DNA of 60,000 nucleotides, from positions 16,933,001 through 16,993,000 of the forward strand of contig NC_092561.1 of NCBI RefSeq assembly GCF_037975245.1, in the 5' to 3' direction. The stretch comes from Apostichopus japonicus (taxonomy: Eukaryota; Echinodermata; Holothuroidea; Aspidochirotida; Stichopodidae). The translations under genes were made by a program, and so were the position numbers. A model generated the notes under the pieces. That model ran no database searches and was not told the origin of the DNA. It was given only the letters and a program-made list of their open reading frames with translations. Shown piece after piece: positions 23,401 to 38,400 of this stretch. The stretch's first letter is position 1. Every line of letters starts with the position of its first letter.

Positions 23401-26400
23401 TTCTGCGATCAAGTTAGTGGCTGAATTCAATTACAATTTTTATAAGACTGACAGCCTAAGTGTTGAACCTTGTTGGTCAAACAGTAAGGAATCACACAAC
23501 AGAAGTTACTGGAAAGATAGGGTAGTGTTTTTCCAAATAAATTTCTGGGATGTTGGTAGTCACCATAAGATACATACAGCAGAGAGTTACATTGCTGTAA
23601 TTTTGTATGACAAGGGCAGTTGAAAGACGGGCAGGGCACGGTGAAAGTCGGTTGAAAGAGGAGTTGGGTGGGCCGCCCCTTATTACATTTATGGCAGTTG
23701 CCAGTAAATTAATTTTGGCTAGCTTGGATATGATATTCACATTTTTTGCCTCTGAAGCAATTTCAAGAAATATTAAGTCTGCTGCCAAAAAAAAAAAATT
23801 GGCAAGTGATTCAATGGACATTTATTCAAGACTGAAACTAAATGATACAGTCTTTTCTTTTTGTGTGTTTCCCAAACCAAGTCATTTAACTGATGAGTAT
23901 AACAAGTTCACATAACCTACATTGACTGGTGCAACAGCTGTCATTATCTAGTCTAAATCTGTCAACATTCCCATTATTGTAGGATCAGGAATGCTTGGCC
24001 TTCTTACTTTTTCTCTGTATTGGACATAGACTTATAGACTCTGGGGATTTCTATTTTTGAGAATTGTCTTTTGTTTAAGTTAATCAGTTATTTAAGGTTG
24101 CTTAGATGGTGGAACATCCTGTTTAGGTTCATGGAATATGTTGGTATAGTAAAGTGACAAGACACCTGTCATTAATAATAAACCTGGGAAGAGCAGGTTT
24201 TTCGTCATCTTTTTAATAATGTAGCAAAACTTTCAAACCAATGAAATCTATTTCCCCAGTTTAATACTGACTCAGCTATTATTGGCCAATCACATGCCCT
24301 GGGTGCAAGTCTGGTTTTAGGGGAATGTTGAACAAAATGGAGAATCTGCTAATCTGATATAGAGTGAATGTACATTAAACCAGAGTTTGAGAGAGTGCCT
24401 TCTATATAATTGCAAATGGAAGTGTTATGGGAACTTGAGACTGACAGTTTGTCAGTTTTGTGGATTTACAGTACTACTGTAGTTACTAGTTTTCGTTTTA
24501 CAGTTAAACTGGCATACTAGAGCACTGGCTGGACAGCTTGGTTAATTTTACAGTCAAGCTGGTATATGTCTAGACTCTTGGGACAGTGTATCCTACTCAA
24601 GCTTTACTAGTAACTTTTGTATTCCAAACCTGGAACTCATTTTCTTGGATTGGAGAAGCTCCCTGCAGCCTAATACATGTTGGATCATTTGTACGCTGTT
24701 CTGTATTGGTCGCCCCATATTACTTAATATTCATTAGCCTGGCCAGTGATATTGCCTCTCTTGAAGGTGTCTGGTCTCAAGCAAGATGACTACCTGATGC
24801 TAGTAGAGCTCTGAGATTGAATATATTGTATCACTCTACTTAGGTGTTCAAACTTGCAAAAGTGGATCCGCTGATAATTGCAAAAGTAAGTTGGCCTGAC
24901 GTTTCGATCCTAGCAGGGTATTCTTCAGAGATAAAATTGCAAACTTTAATTCTACAGCAGCTGTTGCAGTAACTTTGAATATTCATGTTGTGGGCATCAC
25001 CATTTGATGTTGCATCTTGTTCCAGTGATCACATAAGTACACCCTTAAAATTATATGTTATATGTATGTCAACTGGCCATTGACAAGATAAAATTTGTGT
25101 TATATATGTTAAACATCTGGAAATACAATTTCATGTCTTGATACATACAGTAGTTGTAATGTAGTTAGAATCTCAACTCAGTCTGGGCATTTGACTTTAA
25201 TGTTTCCACAACAATCTATATTTTTGTTCAAATAATAGTTTTGGAGTTTCTGGCGCATCATTGGTTGAAGTTTGTAGAATCTACAAACTTGTTAATAAAT
25301 CTGGCGAATTTGATTCAACTCATAATATTGAACAGTTAGCAAACTGCTTATCCACTAGAGAGTCTGTGTAAGAGAGAATGTGTAGGAGAAAGTAATCATC
25401 CCCTTTCTTCCAGTTAATTTGAAAAACACTTTACATTAAAGTTAATTTATTAATTATGCTTATAAGGTAGATTCCAAAAACCAGTAGCCTGTACATCACG
25501 ATTTCCGGTATGTTGTGTTAGGTTTTAATCGGGATATACAATTTTTTTTAAAGATATTCTGTTAAGTTCTAATTAATGTCATTGCTCAACAAACCCCTCC
25601 CCTTCCCCCCCCCAATAAAAAATAAAACAAAAAATGTTTGAAATAATGATTAAACATATTATATCTAGGACTTGTCCAAAAAAGTGACGTACAGTAATAA
25701 ATTGCAACAAATACTATTAAATTGACATGTGCTTCAATGGTGATTGTTGATGAAACATATTCCTTTTCTGGTTAATTTTACTTTCATGCATTAAAATGAC
25801 ACTTATGCACTGTGATTCTGTTGAAATTGATTTTGTGTATGGACTGTAATGCATTGATCTGATACTGAAAGTGTTTACATATCCTGACGATTAGGCAAAG
25901 GTAAACATAAGATATAAACTATTCACTGATTACCAACAGATTGAAGAAGCCAAAGTTGAACATCATAAAGATACATAAACCATCCACTGTTTACCCAATA
26001 GATATGGATAAACTATCCAGAAACCAAATTGTAAGTCACAATAACATTGTCTGTAGCGAGATAATCCCTTGATGGGGCTTGCCTTACTGCCTGTGTAAAA
26101 TTAAGCTGTTTAATAAACTTTGCTTTCTTTATTTTCAATATTCAAAGGAGAACTAAGTCTTTGTTGCATATATACAGCTTTCTGAATTCTGAATTATCAA
26201 CTTCTTGAATAATAGCTGAAACTAGGTGTGAATGCTGATACATACACACGTACAGTACACAGTCCCAATTCTTCCACTCAATCTCTCAGGTCTCCATAAG
26301 TTTGCAGTAACTTCAATCAGCCACACCCTTCATTTTCCCAACAGCCAGCACAACAACACAAGGCCAATTACACAAAGTGAAAGAGAACTCACTTTTTCTC

Positions 26401-29400
26401 ACACAATATCATATAAGTAGTCAGCATGTAGCATACACTGTAGAAAACACACACACACATCTCTAACCCCTCTTGACCCCATCTCCCCTGATCTCTCCTT
26501 CATCCTGCCTGACCTCTCTAAGCACCAACTTTGGTCTCTTACTGGCTCATGCCCAAGAATTCCATCTCCATAGCAACAATATTTACAATAGGTATAGTTA
26601 AAGAGGTAAATATATAGAAATATAAAGTTGAGACAAGATTGTTCATGGTTACAGAATATAGAAATATAAAGTTGAGATATATAGATTGTTCATGGTTATA
26701 GAAATAGTGTTTAAGTTTGTTCTCAAGTTACAAGGCACTAGTACACCCATTTATGAATATAAAACCACATCTTGTGTAAGTTAGGTCACATGTCCAATGC
26801 ATTACATGTCCCATGCATCACATGTCTCTGTGTTTACAAGCTAGCAAGACATTGCAGATGACAAAGTTAGCACTTAAGTTTTAGGGAAAATAAGTACAGT
26901 ACATGTATAAAGTGTTTTGTCAATTTCAAAGTATTTGATAATTAATTTAAATGCACACTCAATGGGCCTCTATCTTCATAGTCCTTAATCCTTCCCCCCT
27001 TTTAGCTCCAATTGTTCCATGGTAACTCTCATGGTTTATCTTCACAGTCCTTAATCCTTTCAGACCTTGTAACTTTTAAGGTACAGTGTATTAAGGTATT
27101 TACTTCGCTCCTCGCTTACCTGTCTCCCCACAACCTTAGCACACCCATTCTACCGCGCCTAGAATGTCCTATTAACCTTTTAACACTGTGCACCCTCTGT
27201 GACCCGGCTTCACGGGTCACCGCCCTTCCTTCTCATTCTAGAGAGGTTTTTAGGGCTGTTTTTCTGGAGCGGCGTTCACTCCGTTTTTCATGTGCAGAAC
27301 ACTAGTGCTGGTAGCAGTTCCGCGAATTGTTTACCGTAGTTACGCTAGTTCCCGCCTTTTTTGGCTACACACGCTATTGCGTTAGTTCGTTTCCCTATCC
27401 CTGTTGTAAAGTTTTGGAATATCTGCTTTGTAAAAGGCAGGGAATCATTATTTGCATACAAAATGGGCAAACTATATACTGCTAGTGCAAACATGCATAG
27501 CATCTATTGTACACTGGATCCATACCATTTAATATGTGCTGTTGAGAACATTTCACACTGCTACACAAAACGTGAACACTAAAATTATTCCCTAACAAGT
27601 GATGAGTTTGAACAGGGCTTGGCCAAGTGAACCTTTAATAAAACAATGCCTGGCGACAGAAGACAATTCGATAATCTTGTTAACTTTCAACCCTATTCAT
27701 TTCTCTCCAATTCTTGTCACTAAAAGTATTGTACACTTGGATCTAATAAAGGCTTTATACTTTAAAATGAAGTCATGTACATTGTAAGTGAATTTGTACA
27801 GTTGTATAACAGAGAGCATTTTAATACCATTTATTATCTTCTGCTTCCACCTTACCCTAGGTTCACCTTTAGTCCTTTACAATCTCTTAGCTCCCAACAC
27901 AGACAGGAAGTCCTCCTACATCACACTTCCCAGAAAGATTACTAACAGTTTCTGTTTACAAGCCATCAACATAATAATAGTTTTCCAACCTCTAAGTCCC
28001 AGTTGATCACTTACACTTTAACCTCACAGTAACTTTCTAAGACAGAAACCCTACACCTCTCTGTGCACCTACTGTAATATCAAAATAACTATTACCCTTT
28101 GACCTCCACATGTGGTCACTCTCTACAATAGAAATCCTAGCCGTTTCTGTGCACCTAGTAGCAGATCTCTACCAAGAATGTAACCTTCAGTATGATGTCA
28201 TATCGATGATGTCATAGTGTGGTCATTACATAGTAGCAGTAACCTCTGTTTATGGAGAAAGGTAAATATGTGGACAGAAAAACTTCCTGTCCCATCATGT
28301 GTAATCTATTGTCAAGATTCTCCTTTTAAAGGCATTGAAGACTCGCCCTAAACCCTATGCGGCCCTTTAAAAAAGTTAACTTTCCGTTGCTTGCAAATGA
28401 AGTTTTCTTCTTGTCCGCTACAAAATGCAGACAGTAATGGAACGTAATACCTTGTTATCTTTAGCTGGACCTGAGATGTCTATCGCTGTATTGTTTGTAT
28501 ACTGTGCTGTGGGTATTGACCGCAGCTGTATGTACTGACTGTACACTAGTGGCTAATTACCAATGGTAGCAAGCTGTGTGTGTATTTTCTGGGATCGATG
28601 GTGTTGTCTAACACTTCTGTTACACCTCATTCGAACTAGGTCAAATTACCAGCATTAGATGATTTTTTTTTGCGTGAGTCTTCACACCCTTTAATCTTGA
28701 CACTCAGTGTGTACTGTTTGGTGGGTGTCCGTCTGTCATTTCATTTGATCCCTTTTCATTTCATTTAGTTGGTCATCTTTGAGTCCAGATGTCCGAGGTC
28801 AGCATTTGCACAAGATTGCGGACATTCTCGAGTCCCGACTCGACGAGTTTGCTGAGATAGAATCCCGAGACCAAGGAAAACCGGTTGGACTGGCCAAGAA
28901 GGTAGACATCCCCAGAGCTGTCCTAAACTTGAGGTTTTTTGCAACAGCAATTCAGCACACACTGAATGAGTAAGTAATTAAATATATTGAAGGGGCTGCT
29001 ATAGATGTGTGTGATATTTGTGTAGCAATTTAATTATTTTCATTTTAGTATTTTGTAATTTTTGTTGGCATTTTCAAGACCAATACTCTGCTATTTAATG
29101 GCTTGTCTCCTATTGGAATACTTCATATACTGTACAGTACACATCTATAATTATGTATCACTTCTGTAGTAGGCAAGTTCTGTAATACAGCATATTTACA
29201 TTTAGAATCTTCTTCTGCATAGTTCACTAGTCATTCATTGACCTTCATTATGATGATGATGGTGATCAAGATGGTGGTGGTGATGGTGGTGGTGAGGGTA
29301 GTGGTGATGAGGGTCGTGGGGTGGTGGTGAGGGTAGTGGAGATGAGGGTGGTGGTGAGGGTAGTGGGGATGAGGGTGGTGGTGAGGGTGATGGTGATGGT

Positions 29401-32400
29401 AGTGGTGCCGGTGAGGGTGTAGTGATGAGGGTGGTCGTAGTGAGGGCAGTGGTGGTGAGGGTGTTAGTGGTGGTGTGGATGGTGATGACATGATTAAAAT
29501 TGGTTGAAATTTTTCTTTCTTCTAGTTCAACAGTACAGAGTAAGTTTGGTGTTTTCAACTATACGACTAAGAATCCCATCGGTGTAGCCGGGCTGATCAG
29601 TCCCTGGAATCTGCCTCTCTACTTACTCACCTTCAAGATTGGTCCGTGCATCGCAGCCGGTAACACATGCATCTGTAAACCAAGTGAGATGACCTCAGTC
29701 TCTGCATGGATGTTATGTGAGGTCATGAAACAAGCAGGTACAGTATACATTAGAACCACAGTATATATTGTGAAAATCTGTAGTGATCTGGAATATATTG
29801 CAGATTAGGTACATATCTGACTTTATAACATCAGGGCCATTCCACACCAAGTGGTCTCAACATGGCAAAATTAGAAAGGGTTATTAGATGTCTAACTTTG
29901 TGTTTAATTGAAAGTAAGAAGGTTAGACTTTCTTAAACTGTTAAAGTTTTCTTCTTCTGATTACTCAATCTTGGGTTATAGCAATGAGTATCCATCTCAA
30001 ACTGTAGGCACCTTCACTGTGAATTATCAAACAATAATTGAAAGTAGAAAAAATCCTTAAATGAAAGGAAAGTACAAGCTTTCTTTTCATGTGGCAGTTA
30101 AATGCAGTCTGCTTATCTATTTAATAACAAAATTTAACAAACTGTCTTTGTTACTGTTAACACAGATTATGTTAAAAATGCCATACTCAGGCTGTGACTT
30201 ACGTGACAAGAATAAGAGCAAATGTTTTCCTCACATGATATGTAGTGTGCTAGAGCAAAGTGAGCTACAATTGAAAAGGTAGCTATAAAGGTTGATCTGT
30301 AATACCACCACTTTTGATAAATTTAACAAACTTTAACAAATTTATGGACTCCGGAAATGTGTGACTTACGTGACGTCACGTAAGTCACAAAGGGAAGTGT
30401 AACTTACGTGACAAGTTAATTCTCAACACTTTCACACAGTTTTAATGTCTTTTATACTATAAAAAGTTTATAACACCTTCCTCTTTATCAAAGATACCTA
30501 CTCAGTTTTAAAATTCAGTAACAATATTTATAATTGAAGTAAAATTGAAAGGTTACATAAGTGAATTGCAAAAAATGTCTCAAACAGCTCAAACTTAGAA
30601 CAATATTTCTTGTTACCTTAAAGTCTCATGACGGGTTTGCCAAATTTAAACTTCAACTTTTCCAGCTTACTGCACTGAAAGCTCAGTGAGAATGACACCC
30701 TTTTATGCAGTTTCCATATCAATATTCGTTACTTTTATTTGTTTATATATGTCCATAAACAACAGATTTCTTAACAAGTCCATAGATTCTATAAAATTCA
30801 ATCAAAATGTGCAAACCCAGCCAGCAGATCATGCGCCAATCAAATCTCTCTGTTTTGTTTACAACGGTTATGCCTAGGACTAAAGTACTTTCACTTTCGT
30901 GGCTCTCCTGTGGTAGGTTTGTTCTCGTGAATTGTATCTTTCTTTCATTCTCTTGAATAGTATCTTTCTGTTGGTCTTACTGATGTACCTTGCAAAATTG
31001 TATCATTTCCTTCCATTGCAATGAATAAACAGGATTTTCAAGAGTTTCCTCCGTTAATTGGGTAAAAAAAAGTGGACGATAGGAGTATAAGTTAAGTAGG
31101 TTACATTTGTGTAATGAACGTGCTGATATGGCCAGTTGCAGTGATTTTACAGTAAATCGTTCGCGTCATACGGGCAGAAAATAAATTTCTTTTGTTTGAT
31201 TGCGACAGTTTTCTCCATTAAACCCCCCTGGTCAGAGCGCATTTAGAAGTTAAGAAACATTGAATCTGCTTCGGAACTTTTGTTTTCCGAATTTCATCAG
31301 CAAACACATATTGAGACTTCTTTAAATGTGAATTGCAGTCTACCCCTGAAATGCACAAGGTGCTTCAGGGGGTAAAATTTGTTTTAATAATGTTTTCGGG
31401 CTGGTAGAAGATTTTATCTACCGTAAGAGGCCATTTCCACATTGTGGTGGTGGCAGGAACCATATTTGTAACCTCTCCTGGGTACAGTACATCATCATAT
31501 TTTACAACAACCCTGTCATCTACCTTAATATGAGAGGTCAGAGCTGGGAAAACAACATAAGTAACTGACATTAGTGGATCTCCTTCAGTATCTAATGCGG
31601 TTTTCCAAATACACATCTTGCCACCTTCTGCCTAAACCCCATGGATTTATATGGATTAATTATTTTAATCCAAATTCCCAAAAGTGACTAAAGTATGTGT
31701 TACCAAAAAGGTTTAGATTATGACCAAAGATGTAGAAATGCAAATACATTAGAAGTATTCTGTATTAACCAGTCTAAAAAAACTTGTTTACTACTAATTA
31801 AGAAACTATTTAGCTACTGTAGCACATAAGTTAAGATATTTAGCAGAACTAGTCTCTAGGACTTTTTGTGTACAAGTGAACTTCTAGATTCTATTTTTAT
31901 GTGGAATAGACCCCTCCCCTTCCCCCAATCTCAATATAATGAACTTGTAAACATGTCCTTAGCCTGTGTTACTTTGTATCTTTGGAAACTGTGAGAGGAA
32001 ACTGAGCAGTTTCACACGTGTGACTTACGTGACAATTTTTTGTGACTTACGTGACGTCGCTAATTTGCATACGAATACCGGTATAAAATGCATATCAATT
32101 AAATTTTACCTTGAAGTTATTCCTCAATGTGTCCTTTTCAGATATAATAGGCAATTTAGCAGATTTCTCTCAATACTTCACAGGATTTATTGATTTCCTT
32201 CAAAAAGTTGAAATTCTTCATTTCTCTGCGTGACTTACGTGACACAAGTTGAGGGCGCTATAATTCGCAATGGGAAAGCATTAACGTTTTGCAGTGGTGG
32301 CAGAATTTATTGTGGGTATTCAAAGTTCAGGAATGATAGGCATATGACTTAACTCAAGACTTGCACTGAACTGGAGATTGAAAACAAGTGTCAAATGTCT

Positions 32401-35400
32401 CTCTGATTTGTGACTTACGTGACGTGGAATGGCCCATCAGCAGATTGCATATATTGACTTCTGAATGGTAGAGAAAGAAGGAAGCTGGAAGAGGGCAGTT
32501 GCCTTAGAGAGGGTCATTGGGGGCACTGTGCAAGAATGGTATCAGTTGTTAGGCTATGAGGCTTGTAAGCATGTTTGTAAATACCCAAACCAATAAGATT
32601 TGGGGTAGTGATCATCACTTGGAACAAATGTCTTGTATCACATAACAAATGCTATACAAGGTGTTCACATAACAAATGCTGCAAAGATGTATATGTAACA
32701 GTATTGACTCATGGTTGGAGTGGAGTCCACCTAACCGGGGTCCGAGTATACAAGGCCTCGAGTCTGAGCCAAGTCCAATTTCACTGTGGGGCAAGTCCCA
32801 TTCGGACTGGATTGTTGAGCCTCTCTTGTGAACAGGGCATTAGGGAAGGGTACGTGTGGGGAGGGGTGGGGCACTTACCATACCAACCTATTGTTGAGAC
32901 CCGTACACTTGACTGTTCCACACACAAGCATAATCCTTTGAGAACATACTGCATAGAAAAGTCAATAAAAGTATACAAGGAAGGGGGTGGCTTCATTTGG
33001 GCTCTTTACTTACCCCTTGAAGCCAAGTACCTAAATATATGTGATGTGGACTATGTTCACATTAACCTACTCACCCAATTCCTTCCCTATGCTGTGCTAA
33101 CCTCCACCCCTCTCCACAACTGCAAACCATAGAATACATCATACATATCTGATATCAAATTCAAGGTTTATGTGTATGCATAAATTCAAATTGATCTATA
33201 GATAATTATTGTACAAACTTCACATAGACAGGCCAGCTCTGTAACCATGCAGTGACCTATAGCTATATATGCTACTAGTTACTTTATTCACATCTGATTA
33301 AGACACTGTAACTATAAGAGCAAGAACCTTCTTCATAGCAGTTATTAAGCCCTTTTTACTATACAATAGTCTACAAAGTGGATATATTTTAATTTGTGGA
33401 CACTCAGGATGCAAATAATAGTTTATCTCATTCTCAGATAACTTTATGATTTGAATAGGATGCTTTCAGGAGCTTCACTGACAATATGCACTGTTGGGCC
33501 TCACAGATTGTTTTGCAGTAAATCAATAAGTAACTTGTAATAACAATGCCATGGTTCAAGTTCAAGCTTGTTGTTGTCAACACTTCTTTGAACCATTTCA
33601 GCCAATAGACTATTCTCATCAAGGCATTATAATAACAATGGAATAAGCTAGGAAGTCTGTACCTGCTAGGAATTCCCTCTATTGTCTTGGACAAAAGAGC
33701 CCATTTCAGCCAATGAACTATTCTCATCAAGGCATTATAATAACAATGGAATAAGCCAGGAAGACCGAACCTGCTAGAAATTCATTCTTTTGTTATTCAG
33801 ATGTATAGGAGCAGATCTTCATTGTTCCTTTCTCTGATAAACATTCTTTAGCTCTACAAGTTAGGGAGCTGTAGTCTGCACATGTTTGCAACACTACTGG
33901 ATGCAAGCTCCTTCTGTGAACAAGTGCATAGTTATACTACAGTATAGTACTACACCCTTAGGGCCTTACAACAGGCTTTTAGAGCTACTCACTGAATTAT
34001 CAGGACCTTACCAGCCAAGGAAAGCATGCAGGGATTGCTGCTTCTGCCAGGGATGTTTAGACTCATTATTACTATTCTACTAGTCACTATCAGCAGCTAT
34101 AATAGCCTACATGATCATGGTACTTTTTGAACAGTAACTCTCTTTAGTAGAGATTAGCAAGAGCAACAATATTTTATACCCGGAAGCCATTTCATTTGTT
34201 GCCCAGCAAAGTGTACAAACTTGAACAGGAACCCAGCTGCAAAATTATATCCTTTTAGTTCAGCAAGCAAGAACATATCCTCAAACATCTTGAAGGGTAA
34301 GTCCTGTATTCATAGCCTAGGCTTATAGGATTCTAGAGGATCTTCACCAAAGCACATGGTTTGCTGGATGCCATGTTCCTTAACAATGTGATGCCAGGAC
34401 TGGCTACTGCATTAGTTTGTATTTTTAACCTATGAGATGTGGTGTAGGGTAAAGAAAGTTCTACTATCTGTTGCTATTTTTTATACAGGACTTCCTCCTG
34501 GCGTCGTCAACATGGTGTTTGGCTACGGACACAAAGTTGGCCAATCGATGGTTGAACATCCTGAGATTCCAGTCATTTCGTTCACTGGTGGCACTGCAAC
34601 CGGCAAGAAAATTATCGGCAGCAGCGCTGCAAACTTCAAGAAATTGTCCTTAGAGGTAGGTACTATATAATTAAGTGTGTTCTACTAAATTAAGCTTAAA
34701 TTTATGGTGTAATTGATTCATGATTCAGAGTCTAATTACATGTTGGAGTTAAGTACTACTGGTTAATGAAGTGTTTGTGACACTTGAATATAGAGCTATT
34801 TTGACTAACATGTTGTGAAGATGTGCTTTAGGCATACAGCCAAATCCTGTCATGATTTTTCGATGTGTGACTATTATGAAGGCCAAATAATATTTCAGAT
34901 TATGTTAATACTCAGCTCAATAGCTTTTTTTGAAGCTGGTAAGCTGGTCACTTCGCCCAACAACCATTTTGCCCAACTGCCATTTCGAACAACCTCACCA
35001 TTTCGCCCATTCATGTTAGTCATTTGGCCCTACCATCATGGTCATTTTTCCCAACTTTGGGGGTTATTTCGACCAATATTGATTAAATAAACTTAAGTTC
35101 AATATAACAGACAGGGATACTTCTATGGGTTTGGTCAATTTAATAAGGAAAAGTTTAGGAATTGTTAACGTTACGGGATACAAACCGAATATTAAGGAAA
35201 CTTAAGTCGTGGTTACAGTCAGTAGGATGGATGTTTTAGGGGTTGGGTTTGATAGCTTTTTATGGAGACCGATTCCCCTTTGTTTGTATAACATTAGATT
35301 CTATTACTTCCATTGTATGGTTTCCATTTAGAATGTGGTTTCCACATAGCTATCCTGCTTCTGTAAATCTATATCGTGAGTGTGTTATCTGTCATAATGA

Positions 35401-38400
35401 ATGAATATATCATGTGATGTCCACTTGCAAATTGGCTTGCCCAAGTCTTACGTACACCCACAGAGAAAAAGAAAGAAAACAATAACAAAATATTAATTAG
35501 TGTAGACCTTGAGAGAAACAATTTAAACAAACTTTTTGCCTTTTTGATACCTGATTTGTGAAATGTGATAGTATTCTCTTTGCTCTGTCTAGCTCGGAGG
35601 TAAGAATGCTGCTATAATATTTGACGATGCTGATTTAGAGCAGTGCATTCCAACGGTCGTTCGTTCCAGTTTCACCAATCAAGGAGAGGTCTGTCTCGCC
35701 ACCAGCAGGATCTTCGTCCAGGAGAAACTCTATCCAAGGTTTTTGGAATTATTCATAGAGGCTACCAGGTGACTAAGCAATCTTTTTTTTTTTATTCACC
35801 CCCCCCCCCTCATATTTCTTGGAAGGTTTCTGCTTGCCAAGTATTGGTGAACAGCAATTTTTGAAACCTAAATATCTGTCGACATATGACTAACTTTTCT
35901 TCTGTCCCCCTACTCTCCCATTGTCCCCCCCCCCCCCGTCACTCCTCTTCTCATAGCTCTCTTACACCCTTTTTTCTCCACACCTTTCTGTCTATGTCCT
36001 TCTCCAGTTTATTTCCTACCCTCTTCCCTTAATCCTCTCTTTGTCCCTCCACTGTTTATCTCCTACCTCTCCTCTTCCCCTGTTGGTTTCTTTTTTTCTT
36101 CTCTCCATCCCTTGTACTAATCCCCTTACACCTGTCTTTTTGCATTCACCATGCTCATTAACCTGTCTGTATTCTGTGCGTAATTTTGTCCCTTCTGTTA
36201 CTCTTACTTGTCATTTAGCCTTTTAAGAAGATCCTGCTAGGATCGAAACGACAGGCCAACTTACTTTTACACAACGTATGATGTAAATATGTCTCACAGT
36301 CACTGTTTTTAGATTTGTACAAATTTAATTTGAAAAGGTTAAATGTCTTAGAAAGAAGGCACCCCTGTTGAATAGTTGTAGGGTGATGTTCTGCAACCTA
36401 TGGGTTAATATGACCTGTGACATGCTAATCTTCCAGTTTCATTGTCTCCTCTTGAAACCAAGATGGACGTGCTTATGGCAAGAAGCAGAGCCATCACAAT
36501 TAGCAACCAAATGTAAACAATGGCATTGTAATGATAACATGGTAAGGGGGTGGGGAGTGGAGGGACATGCCCACCATCTGGCTGGGTGGTGGTCTAAGAG
36601 GTTGTGGGTCACTGAACGTTATAACGATCTGTGCTTTTAAAAGATGTTTAATCCTGTTGAGATCTATGTATTGGATTGTGTGTGTTTATAGTGAGCTCAA
36701 ATCATACATCTTTTCAAACATTCAAACTTTATACTTCTAAATTTTCTCTTCCATCAGTCAAACTTGGCATCAATCCCATTCACTGATTCAAAATTGAAGA
36801 GATATTTTAACAATTCTGTCTCTTCAGAAAACTTAAAGTTGGACCGCCAACAGAAAGCACCACTGATGTAGGGGCTCTGATCAGTAAAGAACACTTGGCA
36901 AAGGTCAAAGGTTATGTGGACATCGCTATTGAAGAAGGAGGTCGCATTGAGTGTGGAGAAAGAAGCCAAGATAAGGAATTGTCTCTTCCAGAAAGTCATC
37001 GAAATGTAAGTAGAAAAGTGTACAAGAACTGTAGCAAAAATGGGTTTAACATGCCTAGGAATTATAGTAATCTTAACATGCCTTTTCAAAGAGCCTCCTT
37101 CACTATACACATCTCAAATAAGACATTACAATGAAATGGTGAGGTACAATGTTTATTACTATATGTAGGTAATGTTACAGGGTAAAGTTTAACTTGGACA
37201 TTTATAGTGGGAATTGACCATCAAAGCCATGGGAGGGGTGTGGGGGCATGCAGGTAGATCCCATCGGTGCATTTTGATATCATGCTATTTGGTGTGAGAA
37301 ATCTGCCAACTTGATGGAACACCTGTGGGTCAAAGGTTGATATTTAGGATAGCTACTGGATATCACATTGGCTAACAATTACATTAGTGTTTGCACGGGT
37401 TATCCGGGTACCCGCCCGATGCAATACTACCTGGTTCCTAATTTATTACCCGAATCCTACGCAGAGTGTGATTTAACTGTAGATTTGCAAATTTGTTTTT
37501 TTTTTCCCATTTTCCCATTGACTTTTTTCCCATTCCCAGGCAGATTTCCCATTGACTTAGTGTGGTGTTAGGCTAAAATATGTGGTCGAAGATAACAGCA
37601 ATAATGAAGGTACCCGCCCGACGCGATACTACCCGGTTCCTAATTTATTACTCGAATCCTACGCAAAGTGTGATTTAAAAAATAATCCAAACTGATGGTT
37701 AGGCAGATTTCCCATTGACTTAGTGTGGTGTTAGGCTACCATGTGGTTGAAGATAACAGCAATAACGAAAGTATTCCATGGATATCTTATAACTGCGTCA
37801 CAATTTCAGCGAATAAACAGATGGTTAGGCTTTGCTAGATTTCTCATGCATTGACTTAGTGTGGTGTTAGGCTACCATGTGGATGAAATTATTATTTATT
37901 CATTTGTTTATTTCATAGAAGGAAAGGCTGACAAGGAATTTTACGACATGTTTATGGATTATAGACGGGATAACTAAAAAATAATAATCGCAAGTGGCAT
38001 TTTACTAATCGTGTATTCCAAATGCGATCAAATTGCGCGAATCGCGTAATCTTGCGGCTAATGCGAACCCTGGGCCTGCATAACAGATAGTAGTAGTAAC
38101 AACTGAGCTAAAGTAAAGGGATATTTTATAGTCTGATCCAATAGACGTAGAGAGCAAGCATAAGCAGTGGCGGCGTGGTGCGATATTAACAACATTACTA
38201 CTAATTAGTAGTAATGCTAATTATATTAAGTAATTAACAAGTTTATGACAGAAAAAAACAAATAGAAATTACTGAGAAAGGTTTTATACCTTACCTTACA
38301 CATACGTTTTTGAACATGAAAACATTTTCAGTAGAGAATAGAATTCATTTATTATAGCATTTAATATGTAATTTCTTGAAAATTGTGATACACGAGTGTA

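Noticed and set aside
29231-29558. His/Pro/Thr-rich minus-strand frames
   Set aside because: Translation of a GGT/GAT simple repeat in an intron.
30195-32423. TGACTTACGTGAC series as a CRISPR-like or satellite array
   Set aside because: Spacing is irregular (22 bp to over 1.6 kb), orientation varies, and the copies lie within an element with inverted ends.
32608-33132. Plus-strand frame of 174 residues
   Set aside because: Longest plus-strand frame apart from the recombinase antisense shadow, but no domain, Cys-rich start without pattern, and it sits inside ALDH8A1 intron 3 with no conserved partner.
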